DNA from: Bacillus albus
Lineage (GTDB): Bacteria; Bacillota; Bacilli; Bacillales; Bacillaceae_G
Direction: 5' to 3'
Length of the DNA stretch: 64,000 nt
Assembly (NCBI RefSeq): GCF_001884185.1
Contig: NZ_MAOE01000001.1
Location: 62,001 to 126,000 of the forward strand
The notes under the pieces were generated by a model that had not been told where the DNA came from, searched no databases, and worked only from the letters and a program-made list of their open reading frames with translations. Shown piece after piece: positions 44,347-53,460 of the stretch (position 1 is the first letter of the stretch; each line of letters starts with the position of its first letter). Both the position numbers and the translations under genes were made by a program.

Positions 44347-44857
44347 TATACTTTAGATGCTTTCTTTTTTTATAACTTACTAAGCTAATATATACTACTA
44401 CAGAGAGTGTCAAACTAGTCATTATTAATAATGCGTTCCACCATTGATTCTCTGATATGCGATATAAAAGATTATACTGAAATGCATTTTTACTATTAGT
44501 TGGATTAAATGATTCAGTTAAAAATATTGAAAATATACTTTGCGAGCTGAGGTAAGTAATAACTGCGATGAATATGCCACGTAACATAAATGTATTGAAT
44601 TTGTCCTTTTCATTTTGAAGTTGTTTCATTTTAACTTGTAAATCAATTTCATTTATTTCTAAAAAATCTTGAACAAATAATTGAGGTGTACCTAAATCAT
44701 CTATACTATCTTCACCGTGTTCACGACATTCTTGAATATGTTCTAATATTTGTCGCTTAATATTATCCCTTTCTTCTAAACTTATATCATATTTCTTTAA
44801 TTCTTTTAGTACGTCTGTTAAAAATTGCTTTTCTTTATCTATCAATCTATTCCTCAT
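44327..44857 (-). CDS. HAAS-domain (DUF1700-like) membrane protein
   Basis: The 176-residue protein has an N-terminal HAAS domain (about residues 8-60, LKELKKYDISLEERDNIKRQILEHI... DLGTPQLFVQDFLE) and two membrane helices at the C-terminus. HAAS proteins sit between PadR-type regulators and transporters or hydrolases and are thought to help membrane signalling. The ATG overlaps the padR stop (ATGA), so translation is coupled. AAAGGAGACC lies upstream. Confidence 0.85.
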   Translation of the reverse strand: MRNRLIDKEKQFLTDVLKELKKYDISLEERDNIKRQILEHIQECREHGEDSIDDLGTPQLFVQDFLEINEIDLQVKMKQLQNEKDKFNTFMLRGIFIAVITYLSSQSIFSIFLTESFNPTNSKNAFQYNLLYRISENQWWNALLIMTSLTLSVVVYISLVSYKKRKHLKYNEECDL

Positions 44858-45195
44858 TTCAGAAGGTCTCCTTTCAAACCGCTTTTTAATAATGTTTGAA
44901 TATCCGATTGCAATTCTAACCACTCATTAATTTTCTTCTCAAGACGTATTTTACCGTTTTCATTAATTTCATAATAAATTCTAACTTTACCACTGTCTGT
45001 TACTTCTTGATAAGTATTAACCCACTCTTGATTTTTCAACTTATTTAGAATTGGATAAATACTTCCTACTCCTTTCAACTTTAAATTGTGTACTTCTAGC
45101 TCTTTCATAATCTCATAACCATAACTTTTCTTTTTTGACAAAATAGATAATACACACATTTCTAAATGACCTTTAATTAAACTTGTTCTATCCAT
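44854..45195 (-). CDS. PadR-family transcriptional regulator
   Basis: The 113-residue protein has the PadR winged helix (GHLEMCVLSILSKKKSYGYEIMKELE, LKGVGSIYPILNKLKNQEWV and the wing GKVRIYYEINENGK) plus a short C-terminal dimer helix. It heads a padR-HAAS-serine hydrolase operon. The ATG has no ribosome site and lies 5 bp from a perfect 23-bp inverted repeat, so the mRNA may be leaderless and the gene self-repressed. Confidence 0.9.
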   Translation of the reverse strand: MDRTSLIKGHLEMCVLSILSKKKSYGYEIMKELEVHNLKLKGVGSIYPILNKLKNQEWVNTYQEVTDSGKVRIYYEINENGKIRLEKKINEWLELQSDIQTLLKSGLKGDLLK

Positions 45196-45200
45196 AGGAT

Positions 45201-45251
45201 AAATTTAACAGAAATATATACTTCATTCAAGTATATATTTCTGTTAAATTT
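45201..45251. promoter_or_regulatory. Perfect 23-bp inverted repeat at the padR promoter
   Basis: AAATTTAACAGAAATATATA-CTT and its exact complement flank a 5-base spacer (CATTC). On the minus strand TTGAAT and TAAATT, 17 bp apart, give a promoter whose start would fall at or just before the padR ATG. The repeat therefore spans the -35, spacer and -10, an ideal autoregulatory operator. Confidence 0.8.
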
Positions 45252-45440
45252 AAATAATCAGACAAAACACCAAAGATATTAAATAAGCAATAACATCACT
45301 TACGAACTGTTATCACCCTTGATAATTACTTTTATTGTATAATAATTATATAATATATTAACTGTTCATCCTTTTTATTTCTTATATCTCTTCCGTATAT
45401 TCATCTTATTTGAAATAAATTATACAGGACATAAAATACT
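45252..45440. other. Intergenic stretch without recognisable features
   Basis: AT-rich DNA upstream of padR with no supported gene or repeat. Confidence 0.5.
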
Positions 45441-45481
45441 AAAAAATCCAATTTCTTAATTTTCACATTAAGAAATTGGAT
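45441..45481 (-). terminator. Terminator of the UvrA-like gene
   Basis: ATCCAATTTCTTAAT and ATTAAGAAATTGGAT form a perfect 15-bp stem with a 6-base loop, then TTTTTT on the minus strand, 104 bp past the stop. Confidence 0.85.
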
Positions 45482-45584
45482 CTTCTTTCATTACTCTGTA
45501 ATACTCATACTGCGTTAATATGAACATTATAAAGAATATATGTTTTATATAAGTTATGTTAATAACACATAAACTAATAAAACT

Positions 45585-48500
45585 TTACTGATTACTCTCC
45601 AAACATTCATAAACCGCCATCATATCTCGTTTATCCAATTCACGAATACGATTAAAAATTGGTATTTGCGCAACTGCCTCTGTTAATAAGTTCTCATCCA
45701 CAACATCACTAACTTTTCCAGTTAACCATGTTTGTACATCCACACCCTCAACAACTTCTTTTAGCCCTTCGTCATTAATACCAGTTGCAGTACAAGTTAC
45801 ACATGGAATCGTTAGTTTAAACACACCATCATGTAGATTATCTTCTGTTATAACTTTCTTTCCTTTACAAAATGGACATGGATTACTTTTTTTAATTTTA
45901 TTAATTTGGGTAACTAACTTTTTGTATCCAAACGCTTCGTATACATACGTAAGTTTTTTATATTTACCATTTGTGAAATACTTATCTATAATGTTTTCTC
46001 TCGTTTCATAAACATTAAGAAAATCACAAACAGTTACTTGATTATTAACACTAATGGATTCAATATTTCCTTTTATTTCGTCCCAGAATGGTAAAACATT
46101 TTGTAACACCATTTCATAGTTTGAAAAGCTTGCCTGTTCTAATTCAAACATTTTCAGCGCAACTTGTGCTTTTCTTGGCAATAAAGAAACATCTTCTGTC
46201 AATCTCATGTCGCCACCAACTATAGACTTTAATTTGTAAAGTGCAGGTAAATCACCGACTACTTTCAACACATCATCAACTGGTTGATTGATAATTTCAC
46301 GAATATCGAAGTTACCAAATTTAAGCGGTTTATGATGATTTAATACCGTTCCCTCACAAATTGGACATGTCATCATTTCTTTAGAAGACTTAATTTCTTC
46401 TTTAATGGCTGCTTTTGAAATAACAATATATCCACCAATAATTGTATTAAATCCTACCCATGTTCTGCGTGTCTTTCCTTTTTTATCATAAAATGATTTT
46501 TCAAAATATCCGTACCAAAACGTATGCTTTTCTTCTTCTGACATATCGTTATAGCTCTTTGATAAATCGTGACCAAGCTCATTTTTAATTTCTTCAAATA
46601 AAAATTCTATTTTTTCATATTGATAAAATTTTAATACTTTCATGATTTCCGGATCGAATAAGCCATCCCAAAATGGAACGTTTTTATCTTGAATTGTAAT
46701 ATCTTTATCGAAAACTTCAATTTGAAGACGTCCAGAACAAGATGGACAATGATTGTCCTGGGAATAGAAATCAAAACTTCTCGTATCTTTATTAGTTGGA
46801 TGAGCAGCTACAATATGATTAATTAGTCCACCAATCTCATATAAGAAACTATATTGACTATATAAATGTCTTTCAAGATCAATAGCAATAACAGGTACAA
46901 TTGTATCCGATTCATATTCACCATAAATTAATCGCGCCATTGATGATAAACTTTTTAAAATACCACCCTTATAAATGTTTTCGGCATTTTTAAAATAGTT
47001 AATATGATTTTCTTCTAAATAGTGGACGCCTTCCTTCTGCTTAAGCGCTGAAGAAATATGAATTTGCTCAGCAGTATTCACACTGCTTTTTTGACGATAA
47101 TAATCTTCATGACTTACTACATCAAGATGATTTATAGCTTCAAGCTGTCTTTTCCCGAAATCTACAATATAATCAGAGCTTTCTAACATGTAACTATTAT
47201 GTTCAATCATAATGATAGAAACTGATTCATCTTGCAATATCCCTCTAACACTATCAATAAATTGATTTAAAATATTTTGTGATAAACCTTTTGAAGGCTC
47301 ATCAAAAATAAATAATGTATGTGGGTTTCTAGTGTTTGCAAATAACTCCGAAACTAAATGAACACATTGGAACTCACCTGTTGATAATGTTTGTGTTTTT
47401 CGTTCTAACGTTAAATAACCAAGTCCTAATTTTATGAGTAGACTCAAGCGTTTATACGCAATATCTTCATTGGGAAGTTCATCTATAATATCCTCAATCG
47501 AACGCTCAAAAATATCCTCAATTTCTTCGCTATACTTTGTTAACTTCTTTTTAATATCTAGGAAAGTGGCTACAGTTGATCGACTTGTAATGGATTGATT
47601 TCGATCTTGTCCTACCATAACTAATTTATCTTTTGGATATCGTTTCATGAAATCTGTAGCTAAACATTCGTTAACAAGTGTAGATTTCCCGCATCCAGAT
47701 TCTCCTGTAACCGTTACAAGCCTATTTTTAGGAATTTGAAACTCCGCCATTTGGATATTACGACAAAATAATTCTTGGAATGTATAATATTCTGTTGGTA
47801 CTTCTTTATTTAGATCCCACAGTTTTGGTTTTGGTCTTGGTGATTCTTTCACAATTTTTCCACCATATTTTCCGCTACCAGGTCCAAAGAACAATTGTTT
47901 ATCTGTTGTATCCAATACTGTATCTGAATGATCAATGAGCCAAATTTGATTTTTACACCCTAACTGCTTAATCTCTTCTAATATTTGTAACAATGTTTCA
48001 TGATCAAGTCCAACTGAAATCTCATCAATAATAATGACAGCATTTTCACTTACTGCCATGAATTCCGCCAAGTAAAGTCGTGTTAACTCTCCACCTGACA
48101 ACGTACCCATAATTCGATTTAATGTTAAATAACCAATGTTCATGTTAATAATATTTTGCAGTATATGTTGTTTTGCTTCACTAATATTTAACACTTCTGC
48201 TAACGAAAGAATAGACTCAACACTTAAATCATTAATATTTGAAATTGTATGTGGTTTAGCAAATAAATCTATAGTATGTTGTTCGATTTCTTCGCTATAA
48301 CGCTTTCCCTTACATTTTTTACACTCAATATTTTTAGTAGTACCTCGGCCTTTACAACCAGTACACCAACCTAACTGATTATTAAATGAAAAAACCTCAG
48401 GGGAAAGATGAAATACTTCTGCAAGTTTTTCGCGAACTTCAGTAAATACACCAGTATGAGTACCTATCGTTGAACGTGGGTTGGAAGAAATCGATGATTT

Positions 48501-48755
48501 TCCTAGAAAAAGTACTAAAGGCATATCCTCCATCTTAATTGCACTAAAATTCGTTTCCATAATATTAGGAAATAAATATTGATATTCAGCCTTTGGTAAT
48601 AAAGAAACTAATCGTTTTTTTGATTCTTCGCCAATCGTTTGACAAAAAGTTGTTTTACCCGATCCTGATAAACCAGCGATTCCAAACGACTTATTAAATG
48701 GAATATCAGTATCTAATTTATTAATATTATTAGCAATTAATTGATTTACTTTCAT
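45585..48755 (-). CDS. UvrA-like twin ABC ATPase with long cysteine-rich C-terminal region
   Basis: The 1056-residue protein has two UvrA-type ABC modules. Module 1: Walker A GLSGSGKT (28-35), a Cys4 knuckle (C131, C134, C145, C148), signature TLSGGE (218-223) and Walker B IIIDEI (241-246). Module 2: Walker A GESGCGKS (351-358), signature TLSTGE (456-461) and FIFDEPSKGL (482-491). The space between Walker A and signature is far too short for UvrB-binding or insertion domains, and module 2 lacks the usual zinc knuckle. About 500 extra residues follow, with CxxC pairs at 670, 797, 960 and 985. It is therefore not the housekeeping UvrA. DNA-binding or drug-tolerance roles are possible; none is shown. 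Single gene with own terminator. Confidence 0.82.
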   Translation of the reverse strand: MKVNQLIANNINKLDTDIPFNKSFGIAGLSGSGKTTFCQTIGEESKKRLVSLLPKAEYQYLFPNIMETNFSAIKMEDMPLVLFLGKSSISSNPRSTIGTHTGVFTEVREKLAEVFHLSPEVFSFNNQLGWCTGCKGRGTTKNIECKKCKGKRYSEEIEQHTIDLFAKPHTISNINDLSVESILSLAEVLNISEAKQHILQNIINMNIGYLTLNRIMGTLSGGELTRLYLAEFMAVSENAVIIIDEISVGLDHETLLQILEEIKQLGCKNQIWLIDHSDTVLDTTDKQLFFGPGSGKYGGKIVKESPRPKPKLWDLNKEVPTEYYTFQELFCRNIQMAEFQIPKNRLVTVTGESGCGKSTLVNECLATDFMKRYPKDKLVMVGQDRNQSITSRSTVATFLDIKKKLTKYSEEIEDIFERSIEDIIDELPNEDIAYKRLSLLIKLGLGYLTLERKTQTLSTGEFQCVHLVSELFANTRNPHTLFIFDEPSKGLSQNILNQFIDSVRGILQDESVSIIMIEHNSYMLESSDYIVDFGKRQLEAINHLDVVSHEDYYRQKSSVNTAEQIHISSALKQKEGVHYLEENHINYFKNAENIYKGGILKSLSSMARLIYGEYESDTIVPVIAIDLERHLYSQYSFLYEIGGLINHIVAAHPTNKDTRSFDFYSQDNHCPSCSGRLQIEVFDKDITIQDKNVPFWDGLFDPEIMKVLKFYQYEKIEFLFEEIKNELGHDLSKSYNDMSEEEKHTFWYGYFEKSFYDKKGKTRRTWVGFNTIIGGYIVISKAAIKEEIKSSKEMMTCPICEGTVLNHHKPLKFGNFDIREIINQPVDDVLKVVGDLPALYKLKSIVGGDMRLTEDVSLLPRKAQVALKMFELEQASFSNYEMVLQNVLPFWDEIKGNIESISVNNQVTVCDFLNVYETRENIIDKYFTNGKYKKLTYVYEAFGYKKLVTQINKIKKSNPCPFCKGKKVITEDNLHDGVFKLTIPCVTCTATGINDEGLKEVVEGVDVQTWLTGKVSDVVDENLLTEAVAQIPIFNRIRELDKRDMMAVYECLESNQ

Positions 48756-48847
48756 ATTAACCTCTATTCTTATTTTTCATCAAAACCATTTTTAAAATAT
48801 AATAATTACACAATAAATATATTCTCTTACGTAATTATCCTCTCACT

Positions 48848-49315
48848 TCAATAACCTTTATCCTTATATATTTCAAACCATTGTTGCCATTTATCTTTAG
48901 AAAATTCTTTTTCTTCGCCTTCTAGAACGGCAGAAAAAAGATCTAAACAAATATGCCAACCAGCTATATCTTTCGGTGTATGATCTGTTAACTCATGAAT
49001 GAATTCTTTAAAAAATAAAATAGAACCATTTTCTTCTTTATGTATTTCAAATCGGACACGATCTTTATCCCAAGTAAATTCAAGCACTTTGTTTATTTGA
49101 CACTCTAAAATATCAATATTTATAAATGATCCATCCATCATGTCAAACTTGATTACTCCACCTGTTTTAAGGCTTTCAATCTGTAAATTAGACATCCATT
49201 TTTTAAGCTTACTGTTTTCTGTTAATACAGACCAAACTTCCTCTATCTTATATGGAAATTGGCGTTCAAATTTTACAATATATCCATCGGTTACTTTTTG
49301 AATTTCAGCTATCAT
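48848..49315 (-). CDS. AHSA1/SRPBCC-family protein
   Basis: The 155-residue protein begins with IVKFERQFPYKIEEVWSVLTENSKLKKWM, the SRPBCC (START-like) opening, and ends with the GWHICLDLFSAVLEGE helix common to AHSA1 proteins. These bind hydrophobic ligands or chaperone partners; specific function unknown. It precedes the UvrA-like gene by 92 bp on the same strand and may be co-transcribed. GTAGGAGGCAATATAT precedes the start. Confidence 0.85.
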   Translation of the reverse strand: MIAEIQKVTDGYIVKFERQFPYKIEEVWSVLTENSKLKKWMSNLQIESLKTGGVIKFDMMDGSFINIDILECQINKVLEFTWDKDRVRFEIHKEENGSILFFKEFIHELTDHTPKDIAGWHICLDLFSAVLEGEEKEFSKDKWQQWFEIYKDKGY

Positions 49316-49432
49316 ATATATTGCCTCCTACCTCCAAACGGAATGTATGTTCTTATTTTATTTTAACCGATTTTATATATAAAATAAATCTTTAAATTAT
49401 CATAAATAGCCTCTTCCATATTACATACCAAT

Positions 49433-49456
49433 AAAAAAAGCCGCAATTGCGACTCA
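49433..49456 (-). terminator. Terminator after the broken methyltransferase gene
   Basis: GTCGC AATT GCGGC forms a short GC-rich stem on the minus strand, followed by TTTTTTT. Confidence 0.75.
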
Positions 49457-49494
49457 TGAAATTATAGTATTAACTCTTGCTTTTATTGAATGAC

Positions 49495-50000
49495 TTACCG
49501 CTTAATCGCATCGACAATTAACGATGGAAAACCAAGTTTATCGCCTTTATTTCTAGAATCATATCTTTTCGAACGGAAAATAACACCTTCGTTTGCATCC
49601 CATTCGTTGTAATAAAAAAGACCCTTTTCATCACAATATTCAAGTAAAACTACCTCAAATCCAGCACTTTCGGACCAGGTCCGCCTATTTGAACTATATT
49701 TTGGTATGCTTCGTCTCGGAAAAATGCATCAGGAACACCACACCGGATGTGCCCTACTGGCTTTAAAAATTCATAACAAATTTTTGCTACTCTTACACCT
49801 TCTTCAAACGTAAGGTGTTCCCATACATACTCAGCTAAAATAGCTGAAATAGAATTGTATTCAAATCTTTCTTCCCACGTAGCTTTATCTAATAAGTTAA
49901 GTTCATCTTCTTGAGTTTGAATCCAACCTGGATTATTATTAAACATTCCAGCTCCGACTACTACTTTAATTTCGTCTTGTTTTATTGCCTTCAGTTTCAC
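49495..50000 (-). pseudogene. COG4627-type SAM methyltransferase gene with internal deletion and frameshift
   Basis: The 5' part encodes KVVVGAGMFNNNPGWIQT, YNSISAILAEYVWEHLTFEE and KPVGHIRCGVPDAFFRDEAY to GGPGPK, then runs out of frame and stops at 49650. The remaining C-terminal part, ESAGFEVVLLEYCDEKGLFY and SKRYDSRNKGDKLGFPSLIV, is in another frame and ends at 49495. Related proteins have about 20 more residues between GGPGPK and the AGF motif, so a deletion of roughly 60 bp with frame loss explains both. Confidence 0.8.
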
Positions 50001-50176
50001 CTCATAGACATTTTAATTTATTAGTATATTCTACGTTTACTATTATCCTTCCTTCTTCAACAATTTTAATATCATGAGTCCAGTACAATACCGAACTCAT
50101 GCTGTAAATTTTTCTAACACCACTATTTTCTAACTTTATGGAATCCGTTTATAATACACAACTGTTTTTATACTAT

Positions 50177-52411
50177 TTATATACGATTTTTCTTACATAA
50201 ACATAACACACCTAACATTAGCACAAAACCAGTCACGTAAAAACTTGTTGTTCCGCTACCACCAGTATTAGGAATTACCCAATTATTTTTCACATTTTTC
50301 ACTGTTAGTTTTTGTGTCCTTACCGCTTCTGTAATTTCTATTTCTATTGAATCTCTAAGTAACATATATCCGTTTGGCGCTTTTATTTCTTTAATCGTAT
50401 ACTTTCCAAGTACTAACTGGTCGGAAATCACCTTTCCTTTTTCATCCGTTGTTAATCTAGTAACTTCTTTACCTTCTTTATCTAAGACTTGAAATACAGC
50501 ACCTTTTAGTTTTAAATTAATATCCTTATCATCAACTTTCTCAATTTCAAATTGCCCAGTCGGATCTGGTAATTTCTTATTCCCTATTTTAATTTCTACT
50601 ACTGTATCTTTTTCTATTTTTACAGCTATTTTATCTTTTAATAATTCATAACCTTTAGGTGCTTCTACTTCCACTAGAGTATAATTACCTATTGGCAATT
50701 CTTTTGATATCGCTTCTCCTTCTTCATTTGTTACTAACTCACCAACTACTTTTTTATTTGAATCTTCAATATGAAACTTTGCCCCTGCTAGCTTTTTATT
50801 TTTATCGCTCGTATCTACTTTTACTAACTTCATTTTACCCATTGGATCTGGTAATTTCTTATTCCCTATTTTAATTTCTACTATTACATCTTTTTCTATT
50901 TTTACAGCTATTTTATCTTTTAATAATTCGTAACCTTTTGGCGCTTCTACTTCCACTAGGATATAGTTACCTATTGGCAATTCTTTTGATATTGCTTCTC
51001 CTTCTTCATTTGTTACTAGATCTCCAACTACTTTTCCTTTTGAATCTTCAATTTTAAACTTTGCTCCTGCTAGCTTTTTATTTTTATCTCTCGTATCTAC
51101 TTTCACTAACTTCATTTTTCCCATTGGTTCTGGCAATTTCTTATTTCCTATTTTAATTTCTACTACTGCACTTTTTTCTATCTTTACAGTTATTTTATCT
51201 TTTAATAATTCATAACCTTTTGGCGCTTCTATTTCTACAAGGGTATAGTTTCCTATTGGTAAGTCTTTTGATATCGCTTCTCCTTCTTCATTTGTTACTA
51301 GTTCTCCAACTATTTTTCCTTTTGAATCTTCAATTTTAAACTTTGCTCCCACCAATTTTTTATTATCATTATTACTATCAACCTTTTTTATTTTTACTTT
51401 TCCTATACTAGGCTTGTTCCAATGTTTCCAGTTAAATTTGAAATTGTGAAACTCAAATCCACCAGTTTGTTGTACCGCACCGACAAATGCTTGTCCATTA
51501 ATCGAACCGCCTTTTGTTTCTAATACAGCATTGGGAGCAAACACACTTCCAACAACACCATATCCTTCTGTTGTGATCTTTTTCGCATTAGGAAAAACCC
51601 AAATCATTTTACTGTATAGCTCAGTAAATGGTGAATTAGGAGAATAGGGTTGTGATGTGGGAATTATATCCGTAGCCCTTCCAATATTGTTCGTGTCATA
51701 TAGAATAGACCCATTTTTAAATGTAACCTCTATTGCATCAGAATACATAACAATAAAATCTTTTCCTTTAGCATTAGGTAAAAAGACATCTCTTATATCT
51801 AAATCGATTTTCCCTATCAATTCTGATGAAATATAAATATTAGGATTGTTTATATCTTTTCCGATTCCATAACTCATATTTGGAATTGGGGTATTCGTTT
51901 TATATTGACCTGCATTTTTACTGACTTGGCTAACTATGTTTTGAAATTCATTAAATTTCGCGTCAATTTCTAGTTTTTCTTTATAAACGATACGATCATA
52001 AGAAGATTGTATGATACGATCTGGATCACTCTCTTTTGTCATTACGACTATTCCATTTTGAATGATAAAAGATTCCTCTCTTGATTTTTTAAATTTCCCA
52101 GACAATAACAAGGATGGATATCTCTCATCATCCCATTTTTCCCCAACTATATTAGATGTTCCCGCTGCTGCACCTACAATCGTATAACCAGATGCATCCA
52201 TATCACCTTGAACTGCAATTGCTCCTTCAATATCGCCACCTACTGCTTTATGGTTACCAAAGACAACAGCATTATAACGCGATATATCCCCTAGATCTTC
52301 TAAGTTAGTCGTGGATCCATATGCTTCTTTTGGTGCATATACGACAAAACTTACACATAACATTAACAAAACCATAAAATGAATACTTACCAACTTTAAT
52401 TGTAACCTCAA
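50177..52411 (-). CDS. bcpB: Minor (tip) pilin BcpB: CAA domain, four SpaA/Cna-B repeats, IPNTG sorting signal
   Basis: The precursor has about 744 residues: a signal peptide to about residue 35, then a choice-of-anchor A domain beginning DLGDISRYNAVVFGNHKAVG. Three nearly identical 94-residue Cna-B-like repeats follow (each with GAKFxIEDS, TNEEGEAISK, LPIGNY and EAPKGYELLKDKI), then one divergent repeat, and IPNTGG, a membrane helix and CKKNRI. BcpB is known to sit at the tip of B. cereus pili and to be linked by SrtD through its IPNTG motif. Start is uncertain: TTG 52411 or GTG 52426, both near AAAGGTGGG. Last gene of bcpA-srtD-bcpB. Confidence 0.92.
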   Translation of the reverse strand: MRLQLKLVSIHFMVLLMLCVSFVVYAPKEAYGSTTNLEDLGDISRYNAVVFGNHKAVGGDIEGAIAVQGDMDASGYTIVGAAAGTSNIVGEKWDDERYPSLLLSGKFKKSREESFIIQNGIVVMTKESDPDRIIQSSYDRIVYKEKLEIDAKFNEFQNIVSQVSKNAGQYKTNTPIPNMSYGIGKDINNPNIYISSELIGKIDLDIRDVFLPNAKGKDFIVMYSDAIEVTFKNGSILYDTNNIGRATDIIPTSQPYSPNSPFTELYSKMIWVFPNAKKITTEGYGVVGSVFAPNAVLETKGGSINGQAFVGAVQQTGGFEFHNFKFNWKHWNKPSIGKVKIKKVDSNNDNKKLVGAKFKIEDSKGKIVGELVTNEEGEAISKDLPIGNYTLVEIEAPKGYELLKDKITVKIEKSAVVEIKIGNKKLPEPMGKMKLVKVDTRDKNKKLAGAKFKIEDSKGKVVGDLVTNEEGEAISKELPIGNYILVEVEAPKGYELLKDKIAVKIEKDVIVEIKIGNKKLPDPMGKMKLVKVDTSDKNKKLAGAKFHIEDSNKKVVGELVTNEEGEAISKELPIGNYTLVEVEAPKGYELLKDKIAVKIEKDTVVEIKIGNKKLPDPTGQFEIEKVDDKDINLKLKGAVFQVLDKEGKEVTRLTTDEKGKVISDQLVLGKYTIKEIKAPNGYMLLRDSIEIEITEAVRTQKLTVKNVKNNWVIPNTGGSGTTSFYVTGFVLMLGVLCLCKKNRI
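50553..51398 (-). repeat. Three tandem 282-bp repeats inside bcpB
   Basis: The units encode nearly identical 94-residue Cna-B domains; recurring DNA landmarks (for example ggtaatttcttattcc) are spaced exactly 282 bp apart. High identity suggests recent duplication and copy-number change by recombination. Confidence 0.9.
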
Positions 52412-52452
52412 TTCCTTTGTTCCCACCTTTACCGTATTTTTTCTACAGTCGC

Positions 52453-52554
52453 ATAAAGTGAAACTTTTTTCAGTGAGGATTTACTTTACCCTCTATATAC
52501 CTTTTTTACTTATCTCTGGATTTTCGGTCTCACTGCCCATTAATACAGAATAAA
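52453..52554. repeat. Shortened bcr1-type repeat between srtD and bcpB
   Basis: It begins ATAAAGTGAAACTTTTTTCA and ends CTGCCCATTAATACAG then ATAAA, matching both ends of the full copy at 63289-63447, including the flanking ATAAA direct repeats. The middle is diverged and about 57 bp shorter. Confidence 0.82.
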
Positions 52555-52564
52555 TAAATTCATT

Positions 52565-53368
52565 CTATCGAGTTAATTTTTTCTTATAAATTACGACTAG
52601 AAACAAACATAATAATAGGATTAAGACTACTACAGTCCACTTATTAAACATAAATATCTCTTTACGCATTTTTTGTTTTTCTTTCTCATTAAATTCCACA
52701 CGCTCACCTCGAACCAGTAATCTATTTGTATTTACTCCATAAGGCGTACATGTAATTAATGTTACACAATCTTTATTTTCCACAATTTTTAAATCGTCCG
52801 TTTCGTGTGGTAACACTACTTTAATTTGATCTACTTTATAAGCAAGAACTTTGTCTAAAGAATGAATATAAAAAAGATCTCCTTCACTCAACTTATCTAA
52901 ATCTGTAAACAATTTTGCTGATGGTAAACCACGATGCCCTGTTAAAATAGTGTGCGTATTTTCTCCACCTACCGGAAGTGAAGAATAATCTAAATGACCT
53001 ACCCCGCGACTCAATACTTCCTCAGAGGTCCCTTGATAGATTGGCAGTTTTATATTAATTTTCAATATTTCAATATACCCCATTACATCACCTAAATTTA
53101 ATGCATCGGCATACGCTTGATGATTATTTTTTTCTTCAGAAAATGGATCTGCAAATGTTTTCGTGGAAGTTTGAACTTGTTTATTATATTCGGCTGCTTC
53201 TTTTTCTCTACGCTCAACTTCTTTCTTTTGTAGTGTTTTAATCTTCTTATCGTAGGAGCTAATCTCAGAATAATGTGCACGAGTCGCCAACCAATTACTA
53301 ATAGTAGGATATAAAAAAATACCTAATCCTAATAAAAAAATACCTCCTAAAACAAGATTTCGTTTCAT
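52565..53368 (-). CDS. srtD: Class C (pilin) sortase SrtD
   Basis: The 267-residue protein has an N-terminal membrane helix (LVLGGIFLLGLGIFLYPTI), the catalytic His in HTILTGHRGLPSAKLF and the active Cys in VTLITCTPYG. The Arg is in NRLLVRGER. A C-terminal membrane helix (VVVLILLLCLFLVVIY) and basic tail are typical of class C sortases. It polymerises BcpA and attaches BcpB. The start at 53368 follows GAGGTGGAAAT. It lies between the two pilin genes, as in the described operon. Confidence 0.95.
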   Translation of the reverse strand: MKRNLVLGGIFLLGLGIFLYPTISNWLATRAHYSEISSYDKKIKTLQKKEVERREKEAAEYNKQVQTSTKTFADPFSEEKNNHQAYADALNLGDVMGYIEILKINIKLPIYQGTSEEVLSRGVGHLDYSSLPVGGENTHTILTGHRGLPSAKLFTDLDKLSEGDLFYIHSLDKVLAYKVDQIKVVLPHETDDLKIVENKDCVTLITCTPYGVNTNRLLVRGERVEFNEKEKQKMRKEIFMFNKWTVVVLILLLCLFLVVIYKKKLTR

Positions 53369-53460
53369 ATTTCCACCTCTGTATATACTATAATATTGAA
53401 AAGAGGGAAGCATTTTGCTTCTCCCCTTTTCACATCACTTGCTTACATGTTCCTTAAACC

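Noticed and set aside
50553-51398. Regularly spaced repeats suggesting a CRISPR array
   Set aside because: The 282-bp units are coding Cna-B domains without unique spacers; no cas gene is present.
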